The notes under the pieces: generated by a model
Seen by the model: the letters and a program-made list of their open reading frames with translations, nothing else
What the model was told of the DNA's origin: nothing
Database searches by the model: none
Program-made: the position numbers and the translations under genes
Shown: positions 25,189 to 31,975 of the stretch, piece by piece
How positions within the stretch are numbered: the first letter of the stretch is position 1
Layout: each line of letters opens with the position of its first letter
NCBI RefSeq assembly: GCF_036250755.1
Contig: NZ_CP109583.1
Span: 4,278,001-4,342,000, forward strand
Direction: 5' to 3'
Length of the DNA stretch: 64,000 nucleotides
From: Streptomyces uncialis
Lineage (GTDB): Bacteria; Actinomycetota; Actinomycetes; Streptomycetales; Streptomycetaceae

Positions 25189-25535
25189 GCGGACGCTCCC
25201 ACCCGGGCGACGTGGGAGCTGTCGAACGTGAACGGGATGTCCACACCGCGTGTGGCCGCTGCGGCTGCCTCTCGCCGTTCGCGCTGCCGCTCCCGCTCTT
25301 CCTGCTCATTGATCCACCCCCGGAGGTAGGGAGGGATGCGGGGCCCCCACGGCGTGGGTGCGGTCCGGGCGAGGACGTGCAGCGGGACGGGGGTCCGGGG
25401 TGCGCAGATGATCAGCGGCGCGGGGGCGGGCTGGTTGTCGAAGTGCTCGGCGGTGTGCCGTCCGGGACGGGTGCGGCGGGTCCCCGGAAGTGTGGACAGC
25501 ACCCGTGCAAGGGCGCGGGCGATAGAGTCGCGCAT
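25185..25535 (-). CDS. Hypothetical protein of the accessory island
   Basis: 116 aa. Basic N-terminus (MRDSIARALARVLSTLPGTRRTRPGRH), a strand-rich middle (APLIICAPRTPVPLHVLARTAPTPWG) and a charged helix (INEQEERERQRERREAAAAATR) that could form a coiled coil. No known domain. Coupled by an overlap to the small CxxC gene downstream. GGAGCT about eight bases before the ATG is a fair ribosome site. Confidence 0.6.
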   Translation of the reverse strand: MRDSIARALARVLSTLPGTRRTRPGRHTAEHFDNQPAPAPLIICAPRTPVPLHVLARTAPTPWGPRIPPYLRGWINEQEERERQRERREAAAAATRGVDIPFTFDSSHVARVGASA

Positions 25536-25571
25536 ACGTCGTTCAGCTCCTTAGCAAGCTGTCTCGGCGGA

Positions 25572-25605
25572 GCCCCGATGGACCGTTCGCGCGGTCTGTC
25601 GGGGC
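25572..25605. terminator. Hairpin upstream of the two-gene island operon
   Basis: GCCCCGA (25572-25578) pairs with TCGGGGC (25599-25605); inner GACCG/CGGTC bases extend it. Followed on the plus strand by GCTTTCGTTTCT, it reads as a rho-independent terminator for plus-strand transcription. On the other strand it would lie in the leader of the 25535 gene. Confidence 0.5.
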
Positions 25606-25707
25606 GCTTTCGTTTCTGAAGGTAAGTCTCCCGTATGCCCCTGTCCACCCCGAGGGGCCGCGTGGGGCGGAAGTGCGCCACGCGCAGTACCTCGGTAGCG
25701 TCACGGT

Positions 25708-25956
25708 GTGGAGTTCGACCCCATGCGCCCGAAGTGGCAGCAGATCGCAGATGAGATCACCCGCCGTATTGAGCGCGGCGAGTATCCGGAGCGTTTCCAG
25801 CTCTCGGAGGTCCGGTTGGCGTCCGAGTTCGGCGTGAACCGGGACACGGTTCGCAAGGCGACGAAAGCGCTACGCGACTCCGGATTGATTACCACTGTGC
25901 CGAACATGGGAACGTTCGTCCGGCCCTCTGCGGATGACCGCCAGGCGGACGAATAG
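25708..25956 (+). CDS. Short GntR-type winged-helix regulator
   Basis: 82 aa consisting only of a GntR DNA-binding domain: WQQIADEITRRIERGEYPERFQLSEVRLASEFGVNRDTVRKATKALRDSGLITTVPNMGTFV. It lacks any effector domain, as in the short GntR proteins of Streptomyces integrative elements and islands. The GTG start at 25708 has no strong ribosome site. Possibly controls its neighbours in the island. Confidence 0.8.
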   Translation: MEFDPMRPKWQQIADEITRRIERGEYPERFQLSEVRLASEFGVNRDTVRKATKALRDSGLITTVPNMGTFVRPSADDRQADE

Positions 25957-26003
25957 CCCCTCCGTCTGCCAAGGGACAGCAGGCGGGCGGGGCGGTTCCG
26001 TGG

Positions 26004-26822
26004 CTACGTCCGCCGGATGGCGCGCGGGCGGGGTGTGTCGAGCAGATGCCGCAACTGTGCGTTGCTCGTGGCCGCCCCTCGCTCTCCTACCTGTGCGACC
26101 GCTTGGCGGCACGTCACACGCACGAACGTCTCGACCGCTATGCGGTCGGCTTGTTGCCAACTGGGGATGCCTGAGAGCCATGCATTCGCGTCGTCGGGTG
26201 TCTGCCCGAAGGCCATGAGCCACGTGGCGGTGTATGCGGCGTCGACCCAGGCGGGTCCGAGCGCGGGCATGGCCCAGTCCACGAGGCAGGCGTGTCCGTC
26301 GTGGTTCGAGATCAGGATGTTGTGCGGGTTGGTGTCGGTGTGGAGCAGGTGCGTGCCGTGCAGCGCGTCCACCTCTCCCGGCTTCAGGTGACCCGCGAAC
26401 CGGTCCGAGAGCTGTGGAACGGGAAACGGCGGTGTCCGCAGGCCGTGCGAACGGCGCATTACATGAGTGACGGCGTCCAGATCGGTTGTTCCGGGGCTGT
26501 AGTCGACGTGCCGCCCGTCGATGTGGATGAACGCCAGAGCAAGCCATCCGGCCGCCTCAACGCGGTAGCGCACGGTTGCGCCGATATCTCCCACCACGCT
26601 GTTGATCCGCTCTTCGCACAGCAGACCCGCCATCCCGGCATCGTCGGAGAGCCGTACGCCTTTGAGGAACAGGCGTCCGCTGTTCCGGGTGCGTACATCC
26701 ATCGCGAGGGTGCAGTTGAACCCGCTCGTCACGCTCGCCGACGCGATCACGGGCCCGGTACGCGCCTCAACAGCGCTCCGGAACTTGACGGGAAGCGCGC
26801 CCCACTCGACTCGTTCAGTCAT
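26004..26822 (-). CDS. APH-family phosphotransferase
   Basis: About 272 aa from the ATG at 26822 (MTERVEWGALPVKF); the ATG at 26834 is an alternative. Kinase-like fold with Brenner motif HTDTNPHN and metal-binding VDWA in place of the usual IDW/DFG. A long C-terminal helical region follows. It could phosphorylate an aminoglycoside, a macrolide or an unrelated small molecule. Location in the CRISPR-bounded island and below-average GC content suggest recent acquisition. Confidence 0.75.
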   Translation of the reverse strand: MTERVEWGALPVKFRSAVEARTGPVIASASVTSGFNCTLAMDVRTRNSGRLFLKGVRLSDDAGMAGLLCEERINSVVGDIGATVRYRVEAAGWLALAFIHIDGRHVDYSPGTTDLDAVTHVMRRSHGLRTPPFPVPQLSDRFAGHLKPGEVDALHGTHLLHTDTNPHNILISNHDGHACLVDWAMPALGPAWVDAAYTATWLMAFGQTPDDANAWLSGIPSWQQADRIAVETFVRVTCRQAVAQVGERGAATSNAQLRHLLDTPRPRAIRRT

Positions 26823-26884
26823 TGGCTCTCTCATCTCAGTGCCGGAAGGGGCGCCGGTTGCCCAGCACCCCTTCCCTACCTCAA

Positions 26885-26977
26885 CTACCGCTGAGTATGG
26901 CCGCACTTGATGCAGCGCTGTTCTCCGCTCCACGGCTTGTACTCGTGGTCACACTCGCCCAGAATCCACGGCTTCAT
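26885..26977 (-). CDS. Very small CxxC peptide
   Basis: 30 aa from an ATG at 26977 preceded by AGGAAGG (MKPWILGECDHEYKPWSGEQ, then a C-x2-C). Three cysteines and a histidine give a possible zinc knuckle (GECDHEYKPW...RCIKCG). The open frame extends upstream to 27082 without further support. Short enough that it may be spurious, but the ribosome site and Cys pattern favour a gene. Confidence 0.4.
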   Translation of the reverse strand: MKPWILGECDHEYKPWSGEQRCIKCGHTQR

Positions 26978-27123
26978 TACCGAACCTTCCTGTTCGATGG
27001 TGCACTTCACCCAGCCCCAATGGGCCCGGAGGTCCGCCCCAACCGGCATGACCGCTTGGGGAAGCCTGATTGGTTCCCTCACAGCGTCGGCGGACGCTGC
27101 CGCACGGAGCGGGGGTAGGTGGT

Positions 27124-27166
27124 GGTCCGCCCGACTGTCCGACCCTCGGCGGGAGTCGGGCGGACC
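27124..27166. terminator. Hairpin ending the three-gene island operon
   Basis: Perfect 13-bp arms GGTCCGCCCGACT (27124-27136) and AGTCGGGCGGACC (27154-27166). It lies about 65 bp past the stop of the 27233-27715 gene on the minus strand. Confidence 0.6.
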
Positions 27167-27232
27167 GGTTTGCCGCCCCGCATGATGAACCCGCGATACG
27201 AAAGTGGCCGGGTATTCAGGGGGCGGACATCT

Positions 27233-27715
27233 TCAGCGCGGGACAGGCTGCATCTCCAGCAAGGGGATGCCTGCGCGCCGCTTGCGGTGCCGGGCACGGC
27301 CAGGGGACGGGGGTGGCGGGGTCGCGGCAACGGTGACGGGCCAGAGAGTGAACGCGCACACGCCGCTGTGATCACTGACGATCAGCGCGAACGGATCACC
27401 TTCCCGCAACCGCTCGATGACCTGTCGCCGTTCGTCCCGGCAGGCCGCCCACGCACGTAACTGTGCTGGTACGTCCCCGAGTTGTGCGCCCACACTGTCC
27501 GGGATGACCCGCAGCGCCTGAGGCGGGCACCAGCTCGACCGGGGGTGGGGGTCCAGCCGGTTGGCGATCATCAGTGCTTTGGCGTTCAGCCAGGCGACTG
27601 CGGGGCGGATGAAGTGGGCGCGGAACTCGCCGAGTACGACCCGCGCCCTTCGCTGGCCTCCGTACACGAACCCTTCCGCAGTGACCTCGGCGTGGTACTC
27701 CAGCGGCGGACTCAC
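27233..27715 (-). CDS. Hypothetical protein, third gene of a coupled operon
   Basis: 160 aa from the GTG at 27715, whose first bases overlap the stop of the gene before it (GTGA). Contains VTAEGFVYGGQRRARVVLGEFRAHFIRPAVAWLNAKALMIANRL, then a helical region (QLGDVPAQLRAWAACRDERRQVIERLREGDPFALIVSD). The C-terminus is basic and Pro-rich. No familiar domain. The much longer open frame running upstream crosses the two preceding genes and is rejected. Confidence 0.55.
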   Translation of the reverse strand: MSPPLEYHAEVTAEGFVYGGQRRARVVLGEFRAHFIRPAVAWLNAKALMIANRLDPHPRSSWCPPQALRVIPDSVGAQLGDVPAQLRAWAACRDERRQVIERLREGDPFALIVSDHSGVCAFTLWPVTVAATPPPPSPGRARHRKRRAGIPLLEMQPVPR

Positions 27716-27975
27716 CCGGTCGCCCCGGGCGGGGTGCGCGGGTCGGCGTCGGTGTCGGTGTTGGCGGACGGCTCCCACAGGACGGTGTCGCAGCGGACAC
27801 GGTCGTACAGGGGGTGACCGGTTGCGCGGAAGTGCTGTCCGGCCCACGCTTCCGCGTCGCCCTCGGTGAGCCCCGCCGCAGCGACGGGTGGTTCCGCTCG
27901 ACACCGTGGGATGCCGGAGACGCATTCGATGTGCAACCGCCCTCCCTGGGAGGACACGGGTTTCAGGCTCCCCAC
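27712..27975 (-). CDS. Small DUF7848-like protein
   Basis: 87 aa from the GTG at 27975. The pattern HIECVSGIPRCRAEPPV ... EAWAGQHFRATGHPLYDRVRCDTVLWEP matches the DUF7848 family as I recall it (paired cysteines, then H-x3-TGH and an aromatic strand), widespread in Streptomyces islands next to XRE/DUF397 genes. It overlaps both neighbours: its start lies inside the end of the upstream gene and its stop overlaps the next start. Confidence 0.6.
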   Translation of the reverse strand: MGSLKPVSSQGGRLHIECVSGIPRCRAEPPVAAAGLTEGDAEAWAGQHFRATGHPLYDRVRCDTVLWEPSANTDTDADPRTPPGATG

Positions 27976-28226
27976 GCGGACCCGCCCTTCCTGCTGCGCG
28001 TGTTGGCCTCGGCAAGGGCGGGCCGGAGTTGGTCCGCCACCGTGGCCGGCCGGACGTCCGAACGCACTGCGGTCCACTCGACACCGCCGCCTGGCGGACG
28101 GAGAGAGTAGCGACCATCGACCACCGCACCCGTATCCATGACCACCCCCACGGCACCGGTGCGAGTGTCGTACGCGAGGGCACCAACCGCGAGTTTGGGC
28201 TGTTCCGCTACGTTCTTGCCGGGCAT
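27963..28226 (-). CDS. Small protein, first gene of the coupled operon
   Basis: 87 aa from the ATG at 28226, set by GAGAGGAG. Sequence VGALAYDTRTGAVGVVMDTGAVVDGRYSLRPPGGGVEWTAVRSDVRPAT predicts a small beta-barrel, resembling short actinomycete proteins found beside XRE regulators. A charged tail follows. It starts divergently from the XRE gene at 28330, with palindromes in the 103-bp gap. Confidence 0.65.
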   Translation of the reverse strand: MPGKNVAEQPKLAVGALAYDTRTGAVGVVMDTGAVVDGRYSLRPPGGGVEWTAVRSDVRPATVADQLRPALAEANTRSRKGGSAWGA

Positions 28227-28240
28227 GACCACTCCTCTCC

Positions 28241-28310
28241 GTAGTGGAAGCACTACCGGGGGAGATCAGAGTGGACTACGGTCCAAACCTAATCAACGTG
28301 GCTGTATAGA
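28241..28310. promoter_or_regulatory. Divergent promoter region with two palindromes
   Basis: GTAGTG-GAAG-CACTAC (28241-28256) and TGGAC-TACG-GTCCA (28272-28285) lie between the 28226 operon and the XRE gene. TATAGA at 28305-28310 is a fair -10 for the XRE gene, 20 bases before its start. The palindromes are likely operators, perhaps for the XRE protein itself. Confidence 0.45.
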
Positions 28311-28329
28311 CAGAACAGTTGGGGGATGG

Positions 28330-29169
28330 ATGGTGAACCGCAAGGAGCTGAATCCGGACGCATCGCCACAGGCGGCGTTCGGGGTACGTCTCCGCAGCTC
28401 ACGTGAGGCGCGAGGCTGGACCCAAGATGCACTTTCGGTGCGGATGGGCGTATCCAGCGGGCATATTTCGGGTGTTGAAACTACCCGCAAATCGCCTTCT
28501 GTCCAGTTCGCGAAAGCTGCGGACCAGGCGTTTGGTACGGCCGGTTCGGCAGCCACGTTTGAGCGGCAGTGGCGCGAGATGCACACCGGATCGTTGCTAG
28601 AGGGCTTCCCGGAGTACCTGGGACACGAAGCCCGCGCTGTGGAGATCAGGTTGTTTGAGATCGGAATCATTCCAGGTTTGCTTCAGACACCTGCCTACGC
28701 ACGCGCACTCGCGGACGGTGACGTTCGGCGGGGCACTATCACGCCCGACCAGGCAGCAGAACGCGTCTCGGTCCTGGCCGACAGGCAGGCGACCCTCAAG
28801 AAGCCCCGTCCGGCAACCATGCTTGTGGTGATGGATGAGAGCTGTATCCGACGTTCAGTCGGCGGCGCACAGGTCATGCGCGAACAGCTTCAACACATCT
28901 TGAAGTTCGCCGGGTCGCCAAACACCACGTTTCAGATTGCGCCGTACGACATAGGGGAGCTGCGCCCGTTCAACCTGCCGATCAATCTGCTGACCCAAAC
29001 GGACAGATCGGTGATCGCCTACTCAGAGTCCCAGATTCAGGGGCATCTTGAACGCGAATCCTCGTTCGTCCTGGCAGCACTGTCGGCCTACCATCAGTTG
29101 CAGGCAGAGTCTCTGTCCCAGACAAAGTCCGTGGACATGGTTCACCAGGCACGAAAGGGAACCCCGTGA
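28330..29169 (+). CDS. XRE-family regulator with DUF5753
   Basis: 279 aa from the ATG at 28330 after GGGGGA. Helix-turn-helix at about 20-75 (FGVRLRSSREARGWTQDALSVRMGVSSGHISGVET). DUF5753 follows: ARAVEIRLFEIGIIPGLLQTPAYARALADGDV, LVVMDESCIRRSVGG, and QIAPYDIGELRPF. The stop overlaps the start of a DUF397 gene (GTGA), the standard pairing. Below-average GC for the genome, consistent with island origin. Confidence 0.9.
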   Translation: MVNRKELNPDASPQAAFGVRLRSSREARGWTQDALSVRMGVSSGHISGVETTRKSPSVQFAKAADQAFGTAGSAATFERQWREMHTGSLLEGFPEYLGHEARAVEIRLFEIGIIPGLLQTPAYARALADGDVRRGTITPDQAAERVSVLADRQATLKKPRPATMLVVMDESCIRRSVGGAQVMREQLQHILKFAGSPNTTFQIAPYDIGELRPFNLPINLLTQTDRSVIAYSESQIQGHLERESSFVLAALSAYHQLQAESLSQTKSVDMVHQARKGTP

Positions 29170-29363
29170 CGACCGAAATCCCCCGTTGGTTCACGTCCTC
29201 CTACAGCTCAAACGGCGGCAACTGCGTAGAGGTCGCCGCTAACCTCACCACACATGGGATCGTCCCGGTCCGGGACAGCAAGTGCACCGACGGCCCTACC
29301 CTGTTCGTCTCTCCGTCGGCGTTCGCCGGACTGGTCACCCTGGCCCGTTCCGCTGAGCTGTAG
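29166..29363 (+). CDS. DUF397 domain protein
   Basis: 65 aa, start GTG overlapping the regulator's stop. Canonical DUF397 pattern: WFTSSYSSNGGNCVEVAANL, VPVRDSKC, and a LFVSPSAFAGLVTLARSAEL ending. It is expected to act with the XRE partner. After its stop an approximately 18-bp stretch (GAGCTGTAGAACCGCGC) is directly duplicated. Confidence 0.9.
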   Translation: MTTEIPRWFTSSYSSNGGNCVEVAANLTTHGIVPVRDSKCTDGPTLFVSPSAFAGLVTLARSAEL

Positions 29364-29400
29364 AACCGCGCGGCCCCTGAGCTGTAGAACCGCGCACCCC

Positions 29401-29437
29401 GAGGGCCCCGTCCGGTGACCGACCGCACGGGGCCCTC
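29401..29437. terminator. Hairpin after the XRE/DUF397 pair
   Basis: Perfect 11-bp arms GAGGGCCCCGT (29401-29411) and ACGGGGCCCTC (29427-29437), with CGGT/ACCG able to extend the stem inside the loop. Confidence 0.8.
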
Positions 29438-29463
29438 TCATGTCCGTCCACAGGACACAGAAA

Positions 29464-29508
29464 GGCCCCCGCACCCGCCGCCCGTGTTGGGCAGCGAGCA
29501 CGGGGGCC
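29464..29508. terminator. Second hairpin downstream
   Basis: GGCCCCCG (29464-29471) pairs with CGGGGGCC (29501-29508) across a 29-bp GC-rich loop. Possibly a back-up or reverse-direction terminator. Confidence 0.45.
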
Positions 29509-29664
29509 CTGTGAACCTGTGTCAGCCGTTCAGAACGTTCCTGAGGCGAGCGGCAGCCCTTCCGCCGAATACAGCGATGCCGCAATAGAACTCGATTTGA
29601 GTCCGGTCGCTACTCGCTGGGCGACGTCGCGGGTAGCGTCGATTCCCGCGAAATTCATTTCCAG

Positions 29665-29925
29665 TTGAGAGCACCGACCGACTCCCGACTCACCGAAATG
29701 CAGTTCCGCACCATGCTGGCGGAAAGGCAACTGGAGCTGGGGCATCTGGAACTGGCTTGCGGCACATGGGGGCAGGTACTCGACGAGCACACCGGACTGC
29801 ACTCGGGGGCCGTGGACACCTCCGTCGCGAACATCCGTCCCCGTCCTCGCAGTTACCGGTCCAACCCGGTGGCGCGGGAAGTCTACGAACGAGCCCTAGC
29901 CGACGCCAAGCCCCGTCGATGCGCG
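29665..29925 (+). pseudogene. C-terminal remnant of an XRE/TPR-type regulator
   Basis: The frame reads LTEMQFRTMLAERQLELG and continues with HLELACGTWGQVLDEHTGLHS. It resembles the end of the intact regulator at 40595-41968 (ARRQVALGHLDAACHSWGRFLDEYEHVSS) in the same order, including the following Arg/Pro stretch and an ERALA/ERAREI ending. No start, DNA-binding domain or repeats precede it, and the frame then runs on into the CRISPR leader. I read it as a truncated gene whose 5' part was lost when the island formed. Confidence 0.6.
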
Positions 29926-29958
29926 ACCGGGTGGCGCCCGAAGAACCTCCGAGGACGG

Positions 29959-30091
29959 TTGTACCCTTCGGGGACGGAGCAGGTCACGTGTGCACATGAT
30001 CCGCACGGAGGGGCTCCGAAGACGGCCACGGGGTGCGATGCGACTAAAGAAAAACGGCCCGACCCCGTGAGAAACCCGCAGGTCAGGAAGT
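29959..30091 (+). promoter_or_regulatory. CRISPR leader of array 2
   Basis: Homologous to the array 1 leader (24398-24533) over its whole length, with substitutions and short gaps. The last 60 bp before the repeat are best conserved. An AT-richer patch (GACTAAAGAAAAACGG at about 30042-30057) is the usual place of leader promoter elements. Confidence 0.75.
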
Positions 30092-30620
30092 GTGGTCCCC
30101 GCACGCGCGGGGGTGGTCCTCCTAGCGGATTCGGGTGGGAAAGGCAAGGGGGGTGGTCCCCGCACGCGCGGGGGTGGTCCAGCTCCCCGGCTGGATCGCG
30201 TCCGGCGGCGGCGGTGGTCCCCGCACGCGCGGGGGTGGTCCTGAGCGACGAACATCCGAACCTCTCCAACCTGCGTGGTCCCCGCACGCGCGGGGGTGGT
30301 CCCTGAGGGGCGAGTACCGGACGCTCACGGAGCAGGTGGTCCCCGCACGCGCGGGGGTGGTCCGTGTTTGGGATTCGCGGACGCTCGCCCGAAAGCGTGG
30401 TCCCCGCACGCGCGGGGGTGGTCCTCTACTCGCGGATGCGGGGGTGGTCCCTTGAACACCCCAAGCTCCGGGTCATCGGCCAAGTGGTTCCCGCACGCGC
30501 GGGGGTGGTCTGTGGCTGAGTGCGCCGTTGCCGTTGCGGCCCGTGGTGGTCCCCGCCCGCGCGAGGGTGGTCCGTCGACCAGGTCTGCCCGCCCCGACGA
30601 CCTGCCGTGGTCCCCGCACG
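30092..30620 (+). CRISPR. CRISPR array 2, type I-E-like, with decayed distal end
   Basis: Six identical 28-bp repeats (GTGGTCCCCGC...GCGGGGGTGGTCC) start at 30092, 30153, 30214, 30275, 30336 and 30397, period 61. Then come a degenerate repeat ending at 30450 that overlaps the previous unit (only 26 bp after it), one at 30484 with two changes, one at 30546 with two changes after a 34-bp spacer, and a half repeat at 30607-30620. Decay at the leader-distal end confirms the orientation. The first repeat base is G here but A in array 1. Confidence 0.95.
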
Positions 30621-30675
30621 TTCTTGCCGTATCAAGTCAGCGCGTCCTCGGAATCCTGTTTCCAAAGGACCCGGC

Positions 30676-31056
30676 CTACGGGGCCATTCGCCCGTTCAGT
30701 TCGTCCCTCAGTTCCTCGGTGGTCACCGTGTTGGTGATGCCGCGCAAGCGGTTCACCTCGCCCTGGAGGAGCCCTAGGGCGTCTTCCAGGACTTCCAGGA
30801 CGGCCGGGGAGATGACCACTGCGACGGTTTCGCCGGCGTCGTCCGTCAGCGACAAGGACTCGGCCGCGCGGGCGAAGGCCAGCGACTTCTCAGCATCGAG
30901 GACCGGGAAATCGCCGTTCTCCTCACGCCGGGCGAGGTCTTCCCGGGCCTGAGCCACATAGCGGGTGACCGCGTCCAGTTGCCGGGACGCGTCTCGGATG
31001 GAAAGGGTGTCCACCGGTCCTCTGCGGACATGGCCGTCGAACTGTGCGGGGTCCAT
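30676..31056 (-). CDS. Antitoxin-like protein (Phd/YefM-like)
   Basis: 126 aa from the ATG at 31056; the open frame further upstream is unsupported. LSIRDASRQLDAVTRYVAQAREDLARREENGDFPVLDAEKSLAFARAAESLSL, then TVAVVISPAVLEVLEDALGLLQGEVNRLRG, recalls the Phd/YefM arrangement in which a short helix-strand unit ends in VVISPAVLEVLE-type residues. No toxin gene lies next to it on either side, so it may be an orphan or regulate something else. It lies immediately past the decayed end of CRISPR array 2. Confidence 0.6.
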   Translation of the reverse strand: MDPAQFDGHVRRGPVDTLSIRDASRQLDAVTRYVAQAREDLARREENGDFPVLDAEKSLAFARAAESLSLTDDAGETVAVVISPAVLEVLEDALGLLQGEVNRLRGITNTVTTEELRDELNGRMAP

Positions 31057-31377
31057 GCGCGTCACCGTGGCACAGCGCGGAACAAGCGGACAAGGACACC
31101 CACCCGAACGGGTTGGACGGTGACAGCCGGGTAGTTCCCTGCTTGGAGATGGGGCCCCGGGCACGTCGCGTTCGGGTGTGGGGTACGGCCGGTCCGGCTG
31201 GAGGCCAATGCGTTTCTGTGGGAACGCCGCGACTGCGACAAGCTCGACCAGACCGAGTAGCGACCAGCAGTTTCGTCCCATACTTTTGTTGGGCCGGTCT
31301 CGCCCGTCAGATTTCCACAGGGCGCCCCGTCCGCCGTTCAAAGGGCCGGGTGGGGCGCCCTTCGCGCGCTCTCCGGG
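31057..31377. other. 321-bp region with no supported gene
   Basis: Upstream of the antitoxin-like gene and downstream of the HD hydrolase gene (both on the minus strand). GGGGCGCCCTTCGCGC and GGGCGCCCCGTCC near 31320-31365 form imperfect inverted repeats that could terminate the HD gene. Nothing else recognised. Confidence 0.4.
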
Positions 31378-31956
31378 CTACCTCAAGTAGGTCTTCTGCC
31401 ACTCGACCGAGGTCATGTTCAGGGCCGCCTCAGCGAGAGCCTGCGCCGAGGCCGTCTTCAACTTCGCAAGGCTGCTGTCGATCCATGGCTGGACGTTGGC
31501 GCAGCCCTGTTCACGGTACTCGACGGCCTGAAGCAGGCACTCCAGCTTGTCGGCCTCGCGGGCCACGATCACCTCCAGCGAATGGCCGTTCTCGTACTCG
31601 TCCACGATCCGCTGGGCACCTTCTTGGACCGCCGGATGCGCCGCCGACACCTGGTCCGCAGTGACCTGTTCATTCGACGCGGCTTCGAGGTACCTCCGGC
31701 CGATGTGCGGGATGTCCCCGACACGGGTCTCCTGCGTGTCGTGCCACAGACCGAGAAGGGCCGCCTTGGCCGGGTCGGCACCCTCCATCATGGCCAGCAC
31801 AGAAGCGATCAGGGCAACACGGAAACTGTGCTCGGCGATCGTCTCGGGGTCCTTCACTCCCGCGATCCACCATCCAGAACGCTTGGCCCTCTTCAGCATC
31901 CCCATTTCCAGAAGAAAGCCCGCGGTGCCTCGCGCGTTGGACGTGTCATCCGCCAT
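31378..31956 (-). CDS. HD-domain hydrolase (YfbR/HDDC2-type nucleotidase)
   Basis: 192 aa from the ATG at 31956, preceded by GGAGGACACCAC. HD metal-site residues: H in AEHSFRVALI, the HD pair in LLGLWHDTQETRVGDIPH, and D in READKLECLLQA. This matches 5'-deoxynucleotidases of the YfbR/HDDC2 group, which remove phosphate from dNMPs. It lies 19 bp after the end of an XRE-type regulator gene on the same strand, so the two probably form an operon. Confidence 0.85.
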   Translation of the reverse strand: MADDTSNARGTAGFLLEMGMLKRAKRSGWWIAGVKDPETIAEHSFRVALIASVLAMMEGADPAKAALLGLWHDTQETRVGDIPHIGRRYLEAASNEQVTADQVSAAHPAVQEGAQRIVDEYENGHSLEVIVAREADKLECLLQAVEYREQGCANVQPWIDSSLAKLKTASAQALAEAALNMTSVEWQKTYLR

Positions 31957-31975
31957 GTGGTGTCCTCCGGTCCTC

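Noticed and set aside
29530-29802. 90-aa minus-strand frame at the array 2 side
   Set aside because: The plus-strand frame at 29665-29925 has clear similarity to a regulator C-terminus, making this the shadow.
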